Assembly: GCA_021464525.1 (NCBI GenBank)
Contig: JADRCO010001058.1
Span: forward strand, 1-23,057
Source: Rhizophagus sp. LPA8_4_AMF
Taxonomy: Eukaryota > Glomeromycota > Glomeromycetes > Glomerales > Glomeraceae
Reading direction: 5' to 3'
DNA length: 23,057 bases
Position numbers and translations under genes: made by a program
Shown: positions 1 to 10,811 of the stretch, one piece after another
Numbering within the stretch: position 1 is the stretch's first letter
Layout: each line of letters opens with the position of its first letter
The notes under the pieces: generated by a model
Told to the model about the DNA's origin: nothing
The model's database searches: none
Seen by the model: the letters and a program-made list of their open reading frames with translations, nothing else

Positions 1-4
1 AAAG

Positions 5-412
5 TTCATATATAAAATCGGTGCAAATTTAAAAAAGCGATTAAATGCATTATCTTGTGATCCAGTGATTAGATTTCAATAAGCTCTTAAGCTAACTTGT
101 AGCTCTTGATGTACTCTTCAAAATAAAAAAAACATCTCCAAGATTGGACTGGTAGATCATGAAATAATTGCCAAAAACTATTTTTTCGGCGGAGGTGTAG
201 ATTCCCATTTTGGTATCCGATATTCCCCGAAAATAATGGTTTTTAATGATTGTCTCATGATCTACCAATCCAATTTTGAAAAAGTTTTTTTTATTTTGAA
301 GAGAATACCGGGAACTACAACTTAGCTTAAAGATTTATTGAAATCCAATCAATGGATCACAAGATAATACATTTAATTGTTTTTTTAAATTTGCACTAAT
401 TTTATATATGAA
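5..412. mobile_element. Foldback/MITE-like element with arms of about 185 bp
   Basis: The sequence from TTCATATATAAAAT at 5 reads inward as an inverted copy of the sequence ending ATTTTATATATGAA at 412. Shared words include GTGCAAATTTAAAAAA, TATCTTGTGATCCA, TTCAAAATAAAAAAAAC and GGTAGATCATGA. Arms span about 5-190 and 226-412 around a short loop. It has no open reading frame. The left end is so near the window edge that the element may extend beyond it. Confidence 0.75.
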
Positions 413-1239
413 TTTTTTGCAGTTGACTCACGGATCACGAATTAAACTATTTCGATAAGTCTAAATTCGGAATAGACTAATTGATAATAAGCTCCAAAAA
501 ATTGACTGTGGCTTAGAATTTTCGAATGTTATTATAATTGATCTGCTACAAATCAGATGATCAGAATTTCGTCTGATTTTTGGTAAATTAGCCGAATTTT
601 GGTTGAATTGTCATATGACTGAATTGCCTTATTTCAACTAGTGAAGGTATTTAGATCAGTGGAATATTTTTTATTATTTTCTTTAAAAAATGTTACTAAT
701 ATTTCCTTTTATTCTTTTTTCCTTTTAAAATAAAAACAGTTCAATATTTCATGTTTCCATTTAAATTTTAAACTAGTACTTTTAGAAATTGGAAATCAGT
801 TTATAAAGGTTTTGTGCATTTAATACAATCACATAAATTGAATAATATTACAAGTATTAATTATACAAGTGTTATATTTAATAAAAATTTTTTTTAAAAC
901 TAAGATTTAGATGCATAGATGTATTATACACATTATGTAATTCAGTTGCAATATTGCAATATTAATGTAATAATCATGTTTACTAATTAAAAAATACCAT
1001 TGCTATACACATTTTTAATATCAATATATGCATTTTTATATATTGTATAAGGAGCCAGAACATCTCTTATACAACTCAAATTTGAGTTTGCATAGAGTTT
1101 ATATGTAAATTCTGGCCAAAATGTTAATACCCAGGATCTAGATATGTGTATGTGGGTATAGTGTAAGGCATAAGTGTGTGAGTGTGACTGTATGTATATA
1201 TATGAGTATAGGAGGTGAATATTATGGTAAATATTAATT
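413..1239. other. AT-rich intergenic stretch without gene
   Basis: I see no supportable coding region. A small nested inverted repeat lies at 1043-1117 (TTGTATAAG with CTTATACAA, and AGCCAGAA with TTCTGGCC, around the palindrome CTCAAATTTGAG). GT-rich simple sequence lies at about 1143-1215. Confidence 0.5.
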
Positions 1240-1805
1240 GTAACATTTTTTTAGGCAGCTCTTTAGCTTTTTGAATGCAACATTTTATTAGATATTTTTT
1301 TCTTTATTTTTTCTTTATTTATCGTAATGAATTTTACTAAGTATTTTTTTTTCTTTTTTTTAGAATGTTTTTGTACCTTTAGATATAGAAAGTAGTGAGT
1401 AAAAGTAGCTAAAATTATTTTTTTTTAACGAATATTTCTAATTGTTCATTTTCTGTATTTTGGCAGGTATTTTTTGAATTTAGATATAAAATGGGCAAGT
1501 AAAAAAAATTGTTTACTTTATTTAACAAACATTTTAATTGTTCTTTTTTCATTTTTTTAAGTATTTTTTTCAGGTTTTTAGACGTGAAAATCTAGTATAA
1601 ATTTATAATTGCTTTTTTTTAATTTAACAAATTAATTTCATTTTTTTGGATAGTTCTTCAAGTCTTTGGACACAAAAAATCCAGTAGTAAAAAAAAATTT
1701 GATTTTTTTGGTTTTTATTTTAAGTATTTAGTGAATATTACTCTATTCATTTTCTTTTCTTTTAAGTATTTTTTGAGTATCTGGATGTGGTAAATACTAG
1801 TAACT
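1240..1805. repeat. Tandem array of mini-exon-like units, left part
   Basis: Units of about 95-110 bp recur. Each has a T-rich tract ending in TTTAG, CAG or TTAAG, then 28-40 bp such as TATTTTTTGAGTATCTGGATGT, and often a donor-like GTGAGT, GCAAGT or GTAA. Acceptor-like sites lie near 1254, 1363, 1466, 1560 and 1765, and TACTAA lies before the tract at 1335-1340. The array resumes after the foldback insertions. Confidence 0.55.
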
Positions 1806-2029
1806 AGTATTCCAAAAAAATCTGATCTGATTCGTATTCACAGATCTGATTTGAGACAAATTAGATTGAATTATATGATTTATGATCTGTGATTCGATTT
1901 GAATCAAAAAAAATGATCTGTTTCAGATCGAATCAGGTTGGATCACAATTTACTTGAATCTGATCAGATCAATTCAGATTTGCATGGATCTGAATTAGAT
2001 TCAACCCCAAAGAATATAAATAATAAAAA

Positions 2030-2525
2030 ATATTGTGAAAACATTTTTTATTAAATTGACTATTAAGAAACGGTTTGCAACATTTTTTTATTAAAGATGC
2101 TAAAAAAATGTTGCAAAACATTCTTTTTATTACATTAGTTATTGAAAATATTTTGCAATGTTTTATCAAAGTCACTAAAAAAATGTTGCGAAACATTTAT
2201 TTTTTATTAAATCAATTATTAAAAATATTTCACATTTTTTATCAAATCGTTAAAAAAATGTTGCAAACCATTTTTTTATCAAATTAACTATTAAGAAACA
2301 TTTTGCAACATTTTTTATCAAAATCACTAAAAAAAACATTGCAAAATGGTTTTTTTCATAATATTAATCATTAAAAAATATTTTACATTTTTTATCAAAA
2401 TCATTAAAAAATAATCATTGTGAAACATTTATTTTTCATTAAATTAATTATTAAATACATTTTGTAACATTTTTATCAAATCATTAAAAAAATGTTACAA
2501 AATGTTTATTCATTAAATTAATATT
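2030..2525. repeat. 75-bp core tandem repeat of the large foldback element
   Basis: ATGTTGC recurs at 2108, 2183 and 2258, exactly 75 bp apart, and continues in more diverged form. Each unit carries an inverted pair (AATGTTGCAAAACATT-like and AATGTTTTGCAACATT-like), so single strands could fold into many hairpins. The array resumes at 3086-3560. Short open frames here are chance reading of this repeat. Confidence 0.75.
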
Positions 2526-3085
2526 AGAGCTCTGAATGGATCAGATAATTGGCTTGACCTGACCCGAAATGGGTCATGGATTTGATGACCTGACCTGAAT
2601 ATCACAGGTTGGGTCAGGTATCTGACCTGATCCAAAAGTCATTAAAAAATTATTAAAAAAATGTTTTCGCAACATTTTTATTGAAATTTCAAAAAAATAT
2701 TGCAAAATGCTTTATTCTAATTAAATTATCTAATAAATATTTTCACAATGTTTTTCAAAAAATAGTGCAAAATGTTTTTTTTAATTAAATTATTATAAAA
2801 AAATGTTTTTGCAATGTTTTTCACTTAATTTTCAAAAAAAAAAATCAGTGCAAAATGTTTTTTAAAAATCATCTACCAAAAACACCATTTTTGTTAAGCT
2901 TCTTAAAAAAAATTCATGTGAATTTTTCTTTCTGACCCAAATGTAAGTTGGGTCAACAGGTCAGGTCAGGTATCTGACTGTGACTGACCCAACTTGAGGT
3001 TAAGTCATAAAATTTGCTACCCAACCCGAATTTTTTGGGTTAACCTGTCAGGTCACCTGATTTGTCAGGTTAAATTTGGAGCTCT
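2526..3085. mobile_element. Nested foldback element with GACCTGACC arms
   Basis: AGAGCTC at 2526 and GAGCTCT at 3085 are the inverted ends. Arms (about 2526-2635 and 2930-3085) consist of variants of GACCTGACC/GGTCAGGT. The core, about 2640-2930, resembles the 75-bp repeat around it. The flanks ATTAATATT and ATTAATTATT suggest a target duplication of about 10 bp within the host repeat. Confidence 0.72.
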
Positions 3086-3762
3086 ATTAATTATTAAGAA
3101 ATGTTTTACATTTTTTATTAAAGCTGCTAAAAAAACATTGTAAAACATTTTTTTAAAAATAGTTAATTTAAGGAAAAAAATGTTTTGCAACATTTTTTAT
3201 CAAATTTATTAAAAAATGTTACAAAAATATTTTTTTCCTTAAATTAACTATTAAAAAATGTTTTGCAATGTTTTTATCAAAGCCACTAAAAAAAAACATT
3301 GCAAGCCAATTTTTTTATAATATTAATCAACAAAAAATATTTCACAACATTTTGTTCATAATATTAATCATTAAAAAATGTTTTGCAAAGTTTGTGATCA
3401 AACCTGCTAAATAAATGTTGCAAAATGTATTTTTTCATTATATTAAACATTAAAAAAATGTTGCGAAATGTTTTTTTTTATTAAATTAATCATTAAAAAA
3501 CATATTGCAACATTTTTTATAAAACCGTTAAGTGAAATGTTCTTTTTAATTAATTAATTATCAAATGCCAAAACAGTATTTTCTAATAAAGACTTGGATT
3601 CAGACCAAATCAAATCAAATGCATTTCAGATTCAAGATCAGATAGGATTTGATCTGATTTGATTTGAACTCAGATCAGAACAAATCCAATTTTTTCTGTT
3701 CTGAAGTTAAACCAGATTAGATTCAACTCAAATCTGATCCAATTTGATCTATTCAGAATACT

Positions 3763-3929
3763 ACTGACTGGTAACTAGTGGTAAGTAAAATTTTTTGGGT
3801 TTTTCTTTTTAATTTGACAAATATTTCTAAATGTTCAATTTGTTTTTTCTTTTTATGTGATTTTCTTAAATGTTTCTTAACGTGAAATTGAAAAGTAGAA
3901 AAATTAATTTTTTAAATTTTTTCAGTTTA
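3763..3929. repeat. Mini-exon-like array, middle part
   Basis: It begins with the displaced donor GGTAAGTAAAA (3780-3790) of the unit split by the large foldback. A unit follows (TTTCTTAAATGTTTCTTAACGTG), then the 3' splice-like TTTTTTCAG at 3917-3925, after which the next foldback is inserted. Confidence 0.5.
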
Positions 3930-4419
3930 GATTAGAGATGGCAATGGTCACAGCCATTAACTGGTTATGACTGGTTATGATCATGATTGATACCGGTCAG
4001 TCAAAGACTTCTGACCAATCATTTGACCAACTGTTTGACCGACTACTTGACTGACCTGTTTGACTGATTCCAATACTGAGGTTATTGATGTTTTCACAAC
4101 ATTTTTATTAAGGCAATTGAAAAAACATGTGAAAAGGTTTTTTTTATAAAATATTTATAAAAAATATTTTTGCAATATTTTCTATTAGAATAATTAAAAA
4201 ACATTGCAACCCATTTTTTTTAATTATTTTAGATAAAACCACTATATTTTGATAAGAAAGCTATCAAGCGGTCAGTCAAATGGTTGGTCAAACAGTCAGT
4301 TAGGCAGTTGATCAAACAGTCAGCCATAGCAGTTAGTCAAAACAGTTGGTCGGTTAAAAGTTCTTGACCAGTTATAATGACCAATAACTGACTATAACCG
4401 ACCATTGCTATCCCTAATC
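3930..4419. mobile_element. Foldback element with GGTCAGTCAA arms
   Basis: The ends GATTAGAGATGGCAATGGTC (3930) and the inverse of GATTAGGGATAGCAATGGTC (to 4419) match well. Arms (about 3930-4080 and 4260-4419) repeat GGTCAGTCAAA/TTTGACCGACT variants. The centre carries TTTTCACAACATTTTTATTAA and TTTTTGCAATATTTT, diverged copies of the 75-bp core in the other two foldbacks. It lies inside one unit of the mini-exon-like array. Confidence 0.72.
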
Positions 4420-5345
4420 TAGATGTAGAATGCTGATAAGTAGCTTTTTTATTAATGAATAATAATGAATAATATTAACCGTTCATTTCTTTCTTTTTTT
4501 TAGGCATTTTTTAGATGAATCTTTCTGAACATAAAATACTGGAAAGTAAGAAAAATCTATATTTTTTTTATATTAATGAACATAACTAAATGTTCATTTT
4601 TCTTCCTTTCTTTAGGTAGTTTTTTCAAGTCACTGTAAATGTATACTAAAAATCAATTTCTATTTTTTTTTTTTTTTTTTTTTTTTTTTTGTTGAATCAT
4701 ATAAAAACTTTATTATACTAAAAATTACTTTCAAGCTTTTTTTATTTTAATTAACATTACTAATCATTCATTTTTTTTCTTCTTTTTAGATGATCTGTTT
4801 TGTGGGTATTTGACTGGATCTTTGGCAAGTAAAAATGCTTTATATTTTTTATATTACTAATGAACATTATTAACTGTTTGATTTTCTTCCTTTTTAGGCT
4901 TTTTTTATTGAGTCTTTCTAGTTGTAAAATGCTGGCAAGTAATTTTTTTTGATTTATGTTTTGATTTATCTTTATATAACAAACCTTACTAACCTTTCAT
5001 TTTCTTTCTTTTTTTAAATGGAGTTTTTCAAGTTTCTGGATGTAGGATACTGGTAAGTAATATAAAAAAGCTGTATGAGCATACTGTTTCTTTTATCCAA
5101 TAATGTTTATTAATGCTTTTTTAACTCTTTTTTTTTGTAGATTTCGCTCTGAACTTTGAAATAGGGCCAGATATGTAATATTTAAAGAAGGGTAGATTTC
5201 TTTTTAGTAAAGAAGGTTTACTAACATTTTTAACCTACTTTTTAATAGATGTTAGTTTTGGTTTTGATGGGTATATGCAATATATTTAGTAAATGTTGAT
5301 AAGTATCTTTTTTTTTAGATTCTTTAATTTTCTGCAACTGAAATA
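4420..5345. repeat. Mini-exon-like array, right part, with a T28 run
   Basis: Acceptor-like AG sites lie at 4503, 4615, 4789, 4897 and 5140, mostly about 110 bp apart. Before them are TACTAAC (4987-4993), TACTAAT and CTAAC-like words and pyrimidine tracts. After 37-45 bp come GGAAAGTAAG, GGCAAGTAA (4834 and 4934) and TGGTAAGTAA (5051-5060). A run of 28 T lies at 4663-4690. AATAAA near 5342 could be a poly(A) signal. The unit lengths do not keep a reading frame. Confidence 0.55.
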
Positions 5346-5941
5346 AACTTCATTAAACTTTGATTATTTCAGGTAGGAAAACTTACTTTTAGAATATTAT
5401 GCTAACAATTAATTTACAGCTTATGTGTTATATTTATTATATTTAATATTTAATTTATTAAATATTTATTTATTCATTTAATATAGTACATATATATTTT
5501 TTTATTACATATTTTCTTTGAACCAATAAAAAACAAATAATAATTATAAGTAAAAATATCCTTAGGTTCAATAAAAAGGTATATTATTTAACTTTATTGA
5601 TAGAGAAAATATGACAATTAATCTATACAATTGTTAAGCTATTAAGTAAAACCCTTTTCACAAGAAAAAAGTTATTTATCACCAAATTTTTTAAAGTATA
5701 TTTATGTAATAGTAAAAGATCGTTATTGATTTAATAAAATTATCATACATAATTTTTTAATGGTATAATAAACAATCATTGACAAAAAATCACAATTTTT
5801 GTTAATTTAACGGTGGTCCTAAGCTTTTGAGTAGGAAATCAAAAAACAATATGTTGACTATTGCATTTCATTTTAAATTATAAATTTAAAAATGAAAAAT
5901 TTTATAAACAAATTTCGGTTCTATGACTAACAAAAGCCCGA
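5346..5941. other. AT-rich spacer 3' of copy A
   Basis: I find no open frame, repeat array or RNA gene that I can support. The stretch consists of A/T-rich sequence between the repeat array and the stop codon of copy A. Confidence 0.5.
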
Positions 5942-7282
5942 TTAACAAACTTGATCTAAGGTCCAATTATATTGCTTAATAAGCTCAATACACCACTACA
6001 AATGAAGGTTTAATATTAATGTTAATATAAAACTTCAAATAATAATAATAAATTAATTACTAAAAGCAATTTACTAATTGTAATTACTTACTTCATCATT
6101 TCCTCCCAATCTTTCATTATGACATAAAACTTCTTGAAAAGCATCATCTCTAATAGTAAATCGAATATCATGACTACGTAAATATTCAACTAGTCCGTTT
6201 GGAATAGATTTACCATTGTTATCATAGAATTTCTTAATGCTAAGATTAATAATATCATTTGATTTTAAAAAGCCCTGATGACTTTTAACTTTACCATGGT
6301 TAAACTTCCAATCCTTAACCCAATAACCATTTTTTGCATTATAATTATTACAACTCACTAAAATAATAAATTTTGATTTAATTATTAAATATATAGAACT
6401 ACTAAACAAAAAATTTTGTTACCTTCTGTATGATTAGTTGATGGAGATTTATGATAATTATAGCAATAATTAGTTCCACAATTATAACCATAATTTATTC
6501 CAAGAAACATATTTGACTTAACGTGTTGTAAAGTTATAGAAGTATCACTATAAGTAGCTAATTCTTTAATAAATTTAATTCTCCATAAAGAATTTGGACC
6601 AGGCTCTGAATTTTCTACAAAAACCTAAATTATTTTTAAATTGGAAACATTTTATGTTATTCATTAAAACTAAATAAAACAAACAAATTATAAAACATAC
6701 TAATTGAGAATTGTTTCCAGTTCCGTAACGTAAATTTTCAATTGAACTTAAATATTTTCCCGTAGAAACATGTTTCAAAGCTACAATAGATTCATTTACG
6801 ATTAGTTTTGAAAAATATGCAGTAAAATCTTCAAATTCTTTAATTAATTTATTGATTGAATCAACATTTTCCATTTTCTTGTAAAATTCAATCGAAATAG
6901 AATGATTAATCGGAAGTGACTTATAAAGGTATTCTTTTTGTTCTTCAATATCATTAATCTCTGCGTTATAACAAAGTTTCCTAAATCTTGAAATAAATGT
7001 TGAAGTGTTACCACCTCTACTTTCGGGAACATACTTCAATAATTGCAACATCTTCTTATTTGTATTTTTAAACACTGTAAAAGAAATATCTTCTTTAAGT
7101 GCTTTACTAAGTCTTCCATAAGTATCAATTCCAGTTGGAAGTTTGATAGTGGTATCTACTAATGAGATAGCCATTTCTAAGCATGATAAATGATATTTTT
7201 TACGCCAAAAATAATCATGTTTTCGAAGATCTTTTATCCACTCATCCGGATGAATATTTCCATCATATTTTAGAACATTCAT
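5942..7282 (-). CDS. Gag-like/MIR fusion protein, copy A (four exons, 367 aa)
   Basis: Exons (minus strand) are 7282-6701, 6624-6423, 6357-6092 and 5995-5942. Phases are 0/1/0 and all introns are GT-AG, of 76, 65 and 96 bp. Residues 1 to about 160 resemble a Ty3/gypsy Gag capsid: YDGNIHPDEWI at the start, then a helical stretch ending in FISRFRKLCYNAEI and a NDIEEQ..LY.SLP tail. From about residue 164 a MIR beta-trefoil follows: ALKHVSTGKYLSS, then SITLQHVKSNMFLG, then YLRSHDIRFTI with the closing RLGGNDE and WCIEL. I see no signal peptide or membrane segment, so a cytosolic location is likely. The start is the first ATG before the conserved YDG motif and matches the other copies. This is the most divergent copy, with a longer C-terminal tail (ending TLDQVC). 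Its function is unknown. The splicing is inferred by comparison between copies, and each exon is open. Confidence 0.82.
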
Positions 7283-7330
7283 TTCTTTTATTTAAATAAC
7301 GCAAAAACAGCAAAAGGAGTAAAAAATGAA

Positions 7331-7412
7331 TTTCGGCGTTTAATGTTTCCCTAAAACCTTAAAAATTTGTACTCAGATCGGCATACCGGTTTTTTAACAA
7401 GATCTTATAAAA
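7331..7412 (-). promoter_or_regulatory. Conserved upstream block of copy A
   Basis: About 50 bp before the copy A start lies a shorter, diverged form of the block found before C, D and E. It keeps ATTTCGGCGTTTAA, a GGCATACCGGTTTTTT segment and AACAAGATCTTATA. Survival of these words in the most divergent copy suggests promoter function, by inference. Confidence 0.4.
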
Positions 7413-9185
7413 TTTAGATTAGAATTTTATTGATTATGTCACGTGAACCCACATAAATAAGTGTTGATCACTTGATCCTACTTAATGACTGTCACGTGAT
7501 GCTATTAATCTTTCCTTTAATAGGTAATCCTGGCCAAAACTTATTGCCATTTTTTATGAACTGGCCTAAATTATCATAGTTCCGGCCCTGAAAATATGCG
7601 TATAGCCGATAGTAAATTATTTGGCGATCATCTCATCTCTGTATATATATATTCGGGGTCCTTGTTATTATTGATAATTCCTATAATTCCTATAGAAGCA
7701 ATTTAATAAAAAATTAGTTACTTATACGGATATTTTATGGGAATTTAAACACTACTTGTACGTAAAATGGTTAGAATCATTGGAATTTTTAATGATTATA
7801 ATGAAGTATATAAAAGAAAATTCTTATACTTAATAAATTTTTTATGATTTTTTGAAATAATAATCATTTTTTAAATTAGTAAAATATTATTCCTATTAAT
7901 CCTTAAATCAAAATTGGAGATATTGAATTGCAATTTGGAATATAAAAATTTTAAAAGGGAATGATTTATTACATCTAAAAATGGGTTAAGTTGAAGCATT
8001 AAATTTCCGATATTATAAATAAAATTTGGATTTTATAAGGTCAAATCTAAAATATTATTGAAATATTTATACCTAATTAAGATATGATTTCACTTCATTT
8101 TTAAATGAAATTTTGAAATAGTAACTTATAAACTAAATCCACAGGTCACAGGAATCTTAATATTATTAACTAAAGATGTAACAATAGAAAATTTAATTTT
8201 CTGTGCGTTAAAATATTTAATAAAACTGGGATAATTAATTAATGTACATGAATTATTTATTAATTCAATATTCATTTATTGTGTTTTTATTATCATTTAA
8301 ATTATTTAAATTATTTGATAAAATTCAGATGTAATGATAATTTTTGTGAGAAACCAAGAATGAATATTCTCAATTCCTATAATAATGGAATCTCTAGACG
8401 ACATCATAATCTTGATGACAAGAAAAACCATTCTTAAATTATTGTTTAATTTCATTTGTTAATTTAAGTCAATTCGCTTGAAATAATTTCGAGCATGTCA
8501 TATCAGATTATCAGTAAAGGAAGAAATAGGGTAAGGTGACAAAGCTTCAATAACATTAAAATAAAATGCAACCAAATTTATACGCTTTTCTGAACGTATA
8601 ACTTTCATTACTTAAGATTTTATCATCATCATTTCAATTTTAATACATTTATATTGAGTTGTCTTAATTCTATTATAAAATTATTTAATAATTATATTTA
8701 CAAGAAATAGTATCGAAGGATAGCATTGAAAATAAATAAGTAAAAATAAATTTAGTATAGTCAATTACAAGATCACTGGCCAAGTTAACTCTGGACAGAT
8801 ATTTAATGCTATCTCAGAATAAATTGTATCGCAACTTTTAAATGTTTTATTTATTAAAAAAAAAGTATAAACACATCTTCAAAAGATTATTTAAAAAAAG
8901 GATATATATTTACATATACGTTCACATCATTATTTCGCCAACCAATAACAAAAAAAAAGTAGTATAATGAATTACCGAATTCCTATTGGTTAATTCACGC
9001 GGCTAACTCAATATACAAGGGACACAAAAGAAATTTTGAGCTATATATCACACTTACGATCCGTAAAAATGATTTTATTTATTATAAAGATCTTGATCAA
9101 AAAAATGAGTTCAAAGCACTTTCTTTATTATCAAAAAATAATTTTTTTTTGCGCGGTATCTAATGAATTCCATGTATTCTCCGCC
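7413..9185. other. Intergenic region between copies A and B
   Basis: No gene can be supported. Two copies of TCACGTGA lie 53 bp apart at 7439-7446 and 7492-7499. A short open frame over 9036-9239 runs across the terminal exon of copy B on the other strand and has no motif. CCAATA and its inverse TATTGG (about 8940 and 8985) sit near the 3' end of copy B. Confidence 0.5.
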
Positions 9186-10538
9186 TCAACCTTGTTTAAT
9201 AAGTTCGATGCACCACTAAATAAAATAAATAAAAGATAAATATTTATTCATCATTACAAATAATAAAACAGAATAACTCACTTCATCATTTCCTTCTAAT
9301 CTTTCATTATGGCAAATAACCTCTTGAAAAGTATCATTTTCAATAGTAAATTGGATATCATGACTACATAAAAATTCACCTTGACCTTCTTGATCATGAA
9401 TATTATGAAATTTCATTACGCTAAGATTAATAATATCATTCGACTTTAAATATCGTTGGCGATTTTCTAATTTACTATGAATAACCTCCCAATAAAAATT
9501 TCCATTTCCAATATTTCCAATAGAATAACGATCTCTAATTACACTACTACAGCATACTGAAAAATAATTACTTTATGTCACATTAATTAATAATAGTTAA
9601 ATAAACAATTTAAATTATTACCTTCTGTATGTTCACTTATCGGGGATTTGTAATATGTAAATCATTACGATCCCAATTAATTCGTATTCCAAGAAACTTA
9701 TCAGAATTGATGTGTTGTAACTTAATATAATGAGAGTCATAATTATAATTAGGCTCGCTTTGATCGTCCCCTTCATGATAGATTTCGGGAGCTAATTCTC
9801 TATCAAATATAATTTTCCATAAAGCATCTGGACCAAGCACTTGGCTGCTCACAAAAGCTTGAATAATAAATAATAGTCTCAGTACTAATTAATTACTAAA
9901 AAAATAAATAAATAAATAAATCAAGAAAACCATACCACTTGAGAATTGCTTTTGCTTCCAGTTGTATAAGATAAATCTTCAATTGAACTTAAATATTTTC
10001 CTGTAGCAACGTGTTTTAAAGCTACAACAGATTCATTTCTAATTAAATTTGATTCATCTGTAATAATTTCCTTAAATTCCTTAATCAAATCATTCATTGA
10101 TTTGATTTTTTCTTTTATTTTAATAAACTCCAAAAGATAGTTATAACGATCGTTATCATTATTATTTGGAAGTGAATTACAAAAATAATTTTTTTGTTCT
10201 TCTATATCATTGATATCAGCATTATAACAAAGTTTTCGAAATTTTAGAATAAACTTTGAAGTATTACCACCTTCTTTTTCAGGAATATATTTTAATAATC
10301 TCAATAACCTTTTATTGGTAATAATCTTTAAACGCCATAAAAGTAATATCTTCTTTAAGTGCATTACGAAGTTTTTCAAAACTATCAATTCCAGTAGGAA
10401 GTGAGATAAGAGGATCTATGAAAGATATAGCAATTTCCACATCGTTAATATTTTTAAGTTTAAAATATTGTTGAACATCGTTTATCCATTCATCTGGGTG
10501 AATGGGGTGATATTTCCATCATATTTTGGAAAATCCAT
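9186..10538 (-). pseudogene. Gag-like/MIR fusion, copy B, disrupted
   Basis: The layout matches the intact copies: exon 1 10538-9936, exon 2 about 9857-9622, exon 3 9556-9282, exon 4 9215-9186. Four lesions are visible. An 8-bp insertion after the codons for DGN (near 10510-10520), an imperfect tandem copy of ATTCACCC, leads to a TAA at codon 19 (10484-10482). A 4-bp insertion near 10320 falls at the VFKNTNK motif; it restores the frame in sum (+12) but not between the two sites. The intron 1 acceptor, AG|GTTTTTG in sister copies, reads AAGCTTTTG, so the AG moves by one base and shifts the frame. A 1-bp loss lies near 9655, before the YYKSP motif. Exons 3 and 4 are intact, end in NDE|WCIELIKQG and keep good splice sites. 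Recent decay is most likely; assembly error cannot explain all four. Confidence 0.75.
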
Positions 10539-10539
10539 T

Positions 10540-10810
10540 CTTTTTTTTTAAAAAAAAACTTGATAAAGCACAAAAAGTGCAATAAGGTTTGAAAAAATTC
10601 ACAATATTTATAGAAAATATGGGTGGGAAATGTAAATACCGCAAAAATTTACGCCGTCTAATTTATGATGGCAACACAGAATTGTCATACTTTGACTTAA
10701 CACAAATTTACAGTTCGTCATAATGACAGATTCAATATAGTTACCGTATTTTACCGATCGGTGATGATATTATCGGTACCTTAATAATGAATGACTAATT
10801 TCAAAAAGGC
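10540..10810. other. Upstream region of disrupted copy B
   Basis: A T-rich run (A-rich on the minus strand) before the former start is followed by sequence that does not match the conserved block upstream of C, D and E. This suggests the promoter of B is lost or replaced. Confidence 0.35.
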
Positions 10811-10811
10811 C

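Larger units (their letters stand above)
1806..3762. mobile_element. Large foldback element with GATCTGATTTGA arms
   Basis: It starts AGTATTC (1806) and ends GAATACT (3762). Both arms are built from degenerate repeats of GATCTGATT/AATCAGATC-type words (left about 1806-2010, right about 3590-3762). Flanks ACTAGTAACT and ACTGGTAACT may be a target duplication of about 10 bp. The core (about 2030-3560) is a 75-bp tandem repeat, interrupted by the nested element at 2526-3085. It interrupts a unit of the mini-exon-like array just before its donor. No coding capacity. Confidence 0.7.

Noticed and set aside
1969-2287. Two overlapping open frames of 70-75 codons on opposite strands
   Set aside because: Both read the 75-bp hairpin repeat of the foldback core. 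The repeated N/I/F/K-rich words follow the DNA period and not a protein family.
6844-7032. Minus-strand open frame of 62 codons
   Set aside because: It lies inside exon 1 of copy A in another frame; the Gag-like frame is conserved in all copies and this one is not.
9036-9239. Plus-strand open frame of 67 codons
   Set aside because: It overlaps the terminal exon and 3' flank of copy B on the other strand, has no motif, and is not open near the other copies.
9186-10538. Copy B as an intact gene
   Set aside because: I tried the original start and other acceptors upstream of exon 2; each meets a stop or leaves exon 2 out of frame, so it is listed as a pseudogene.
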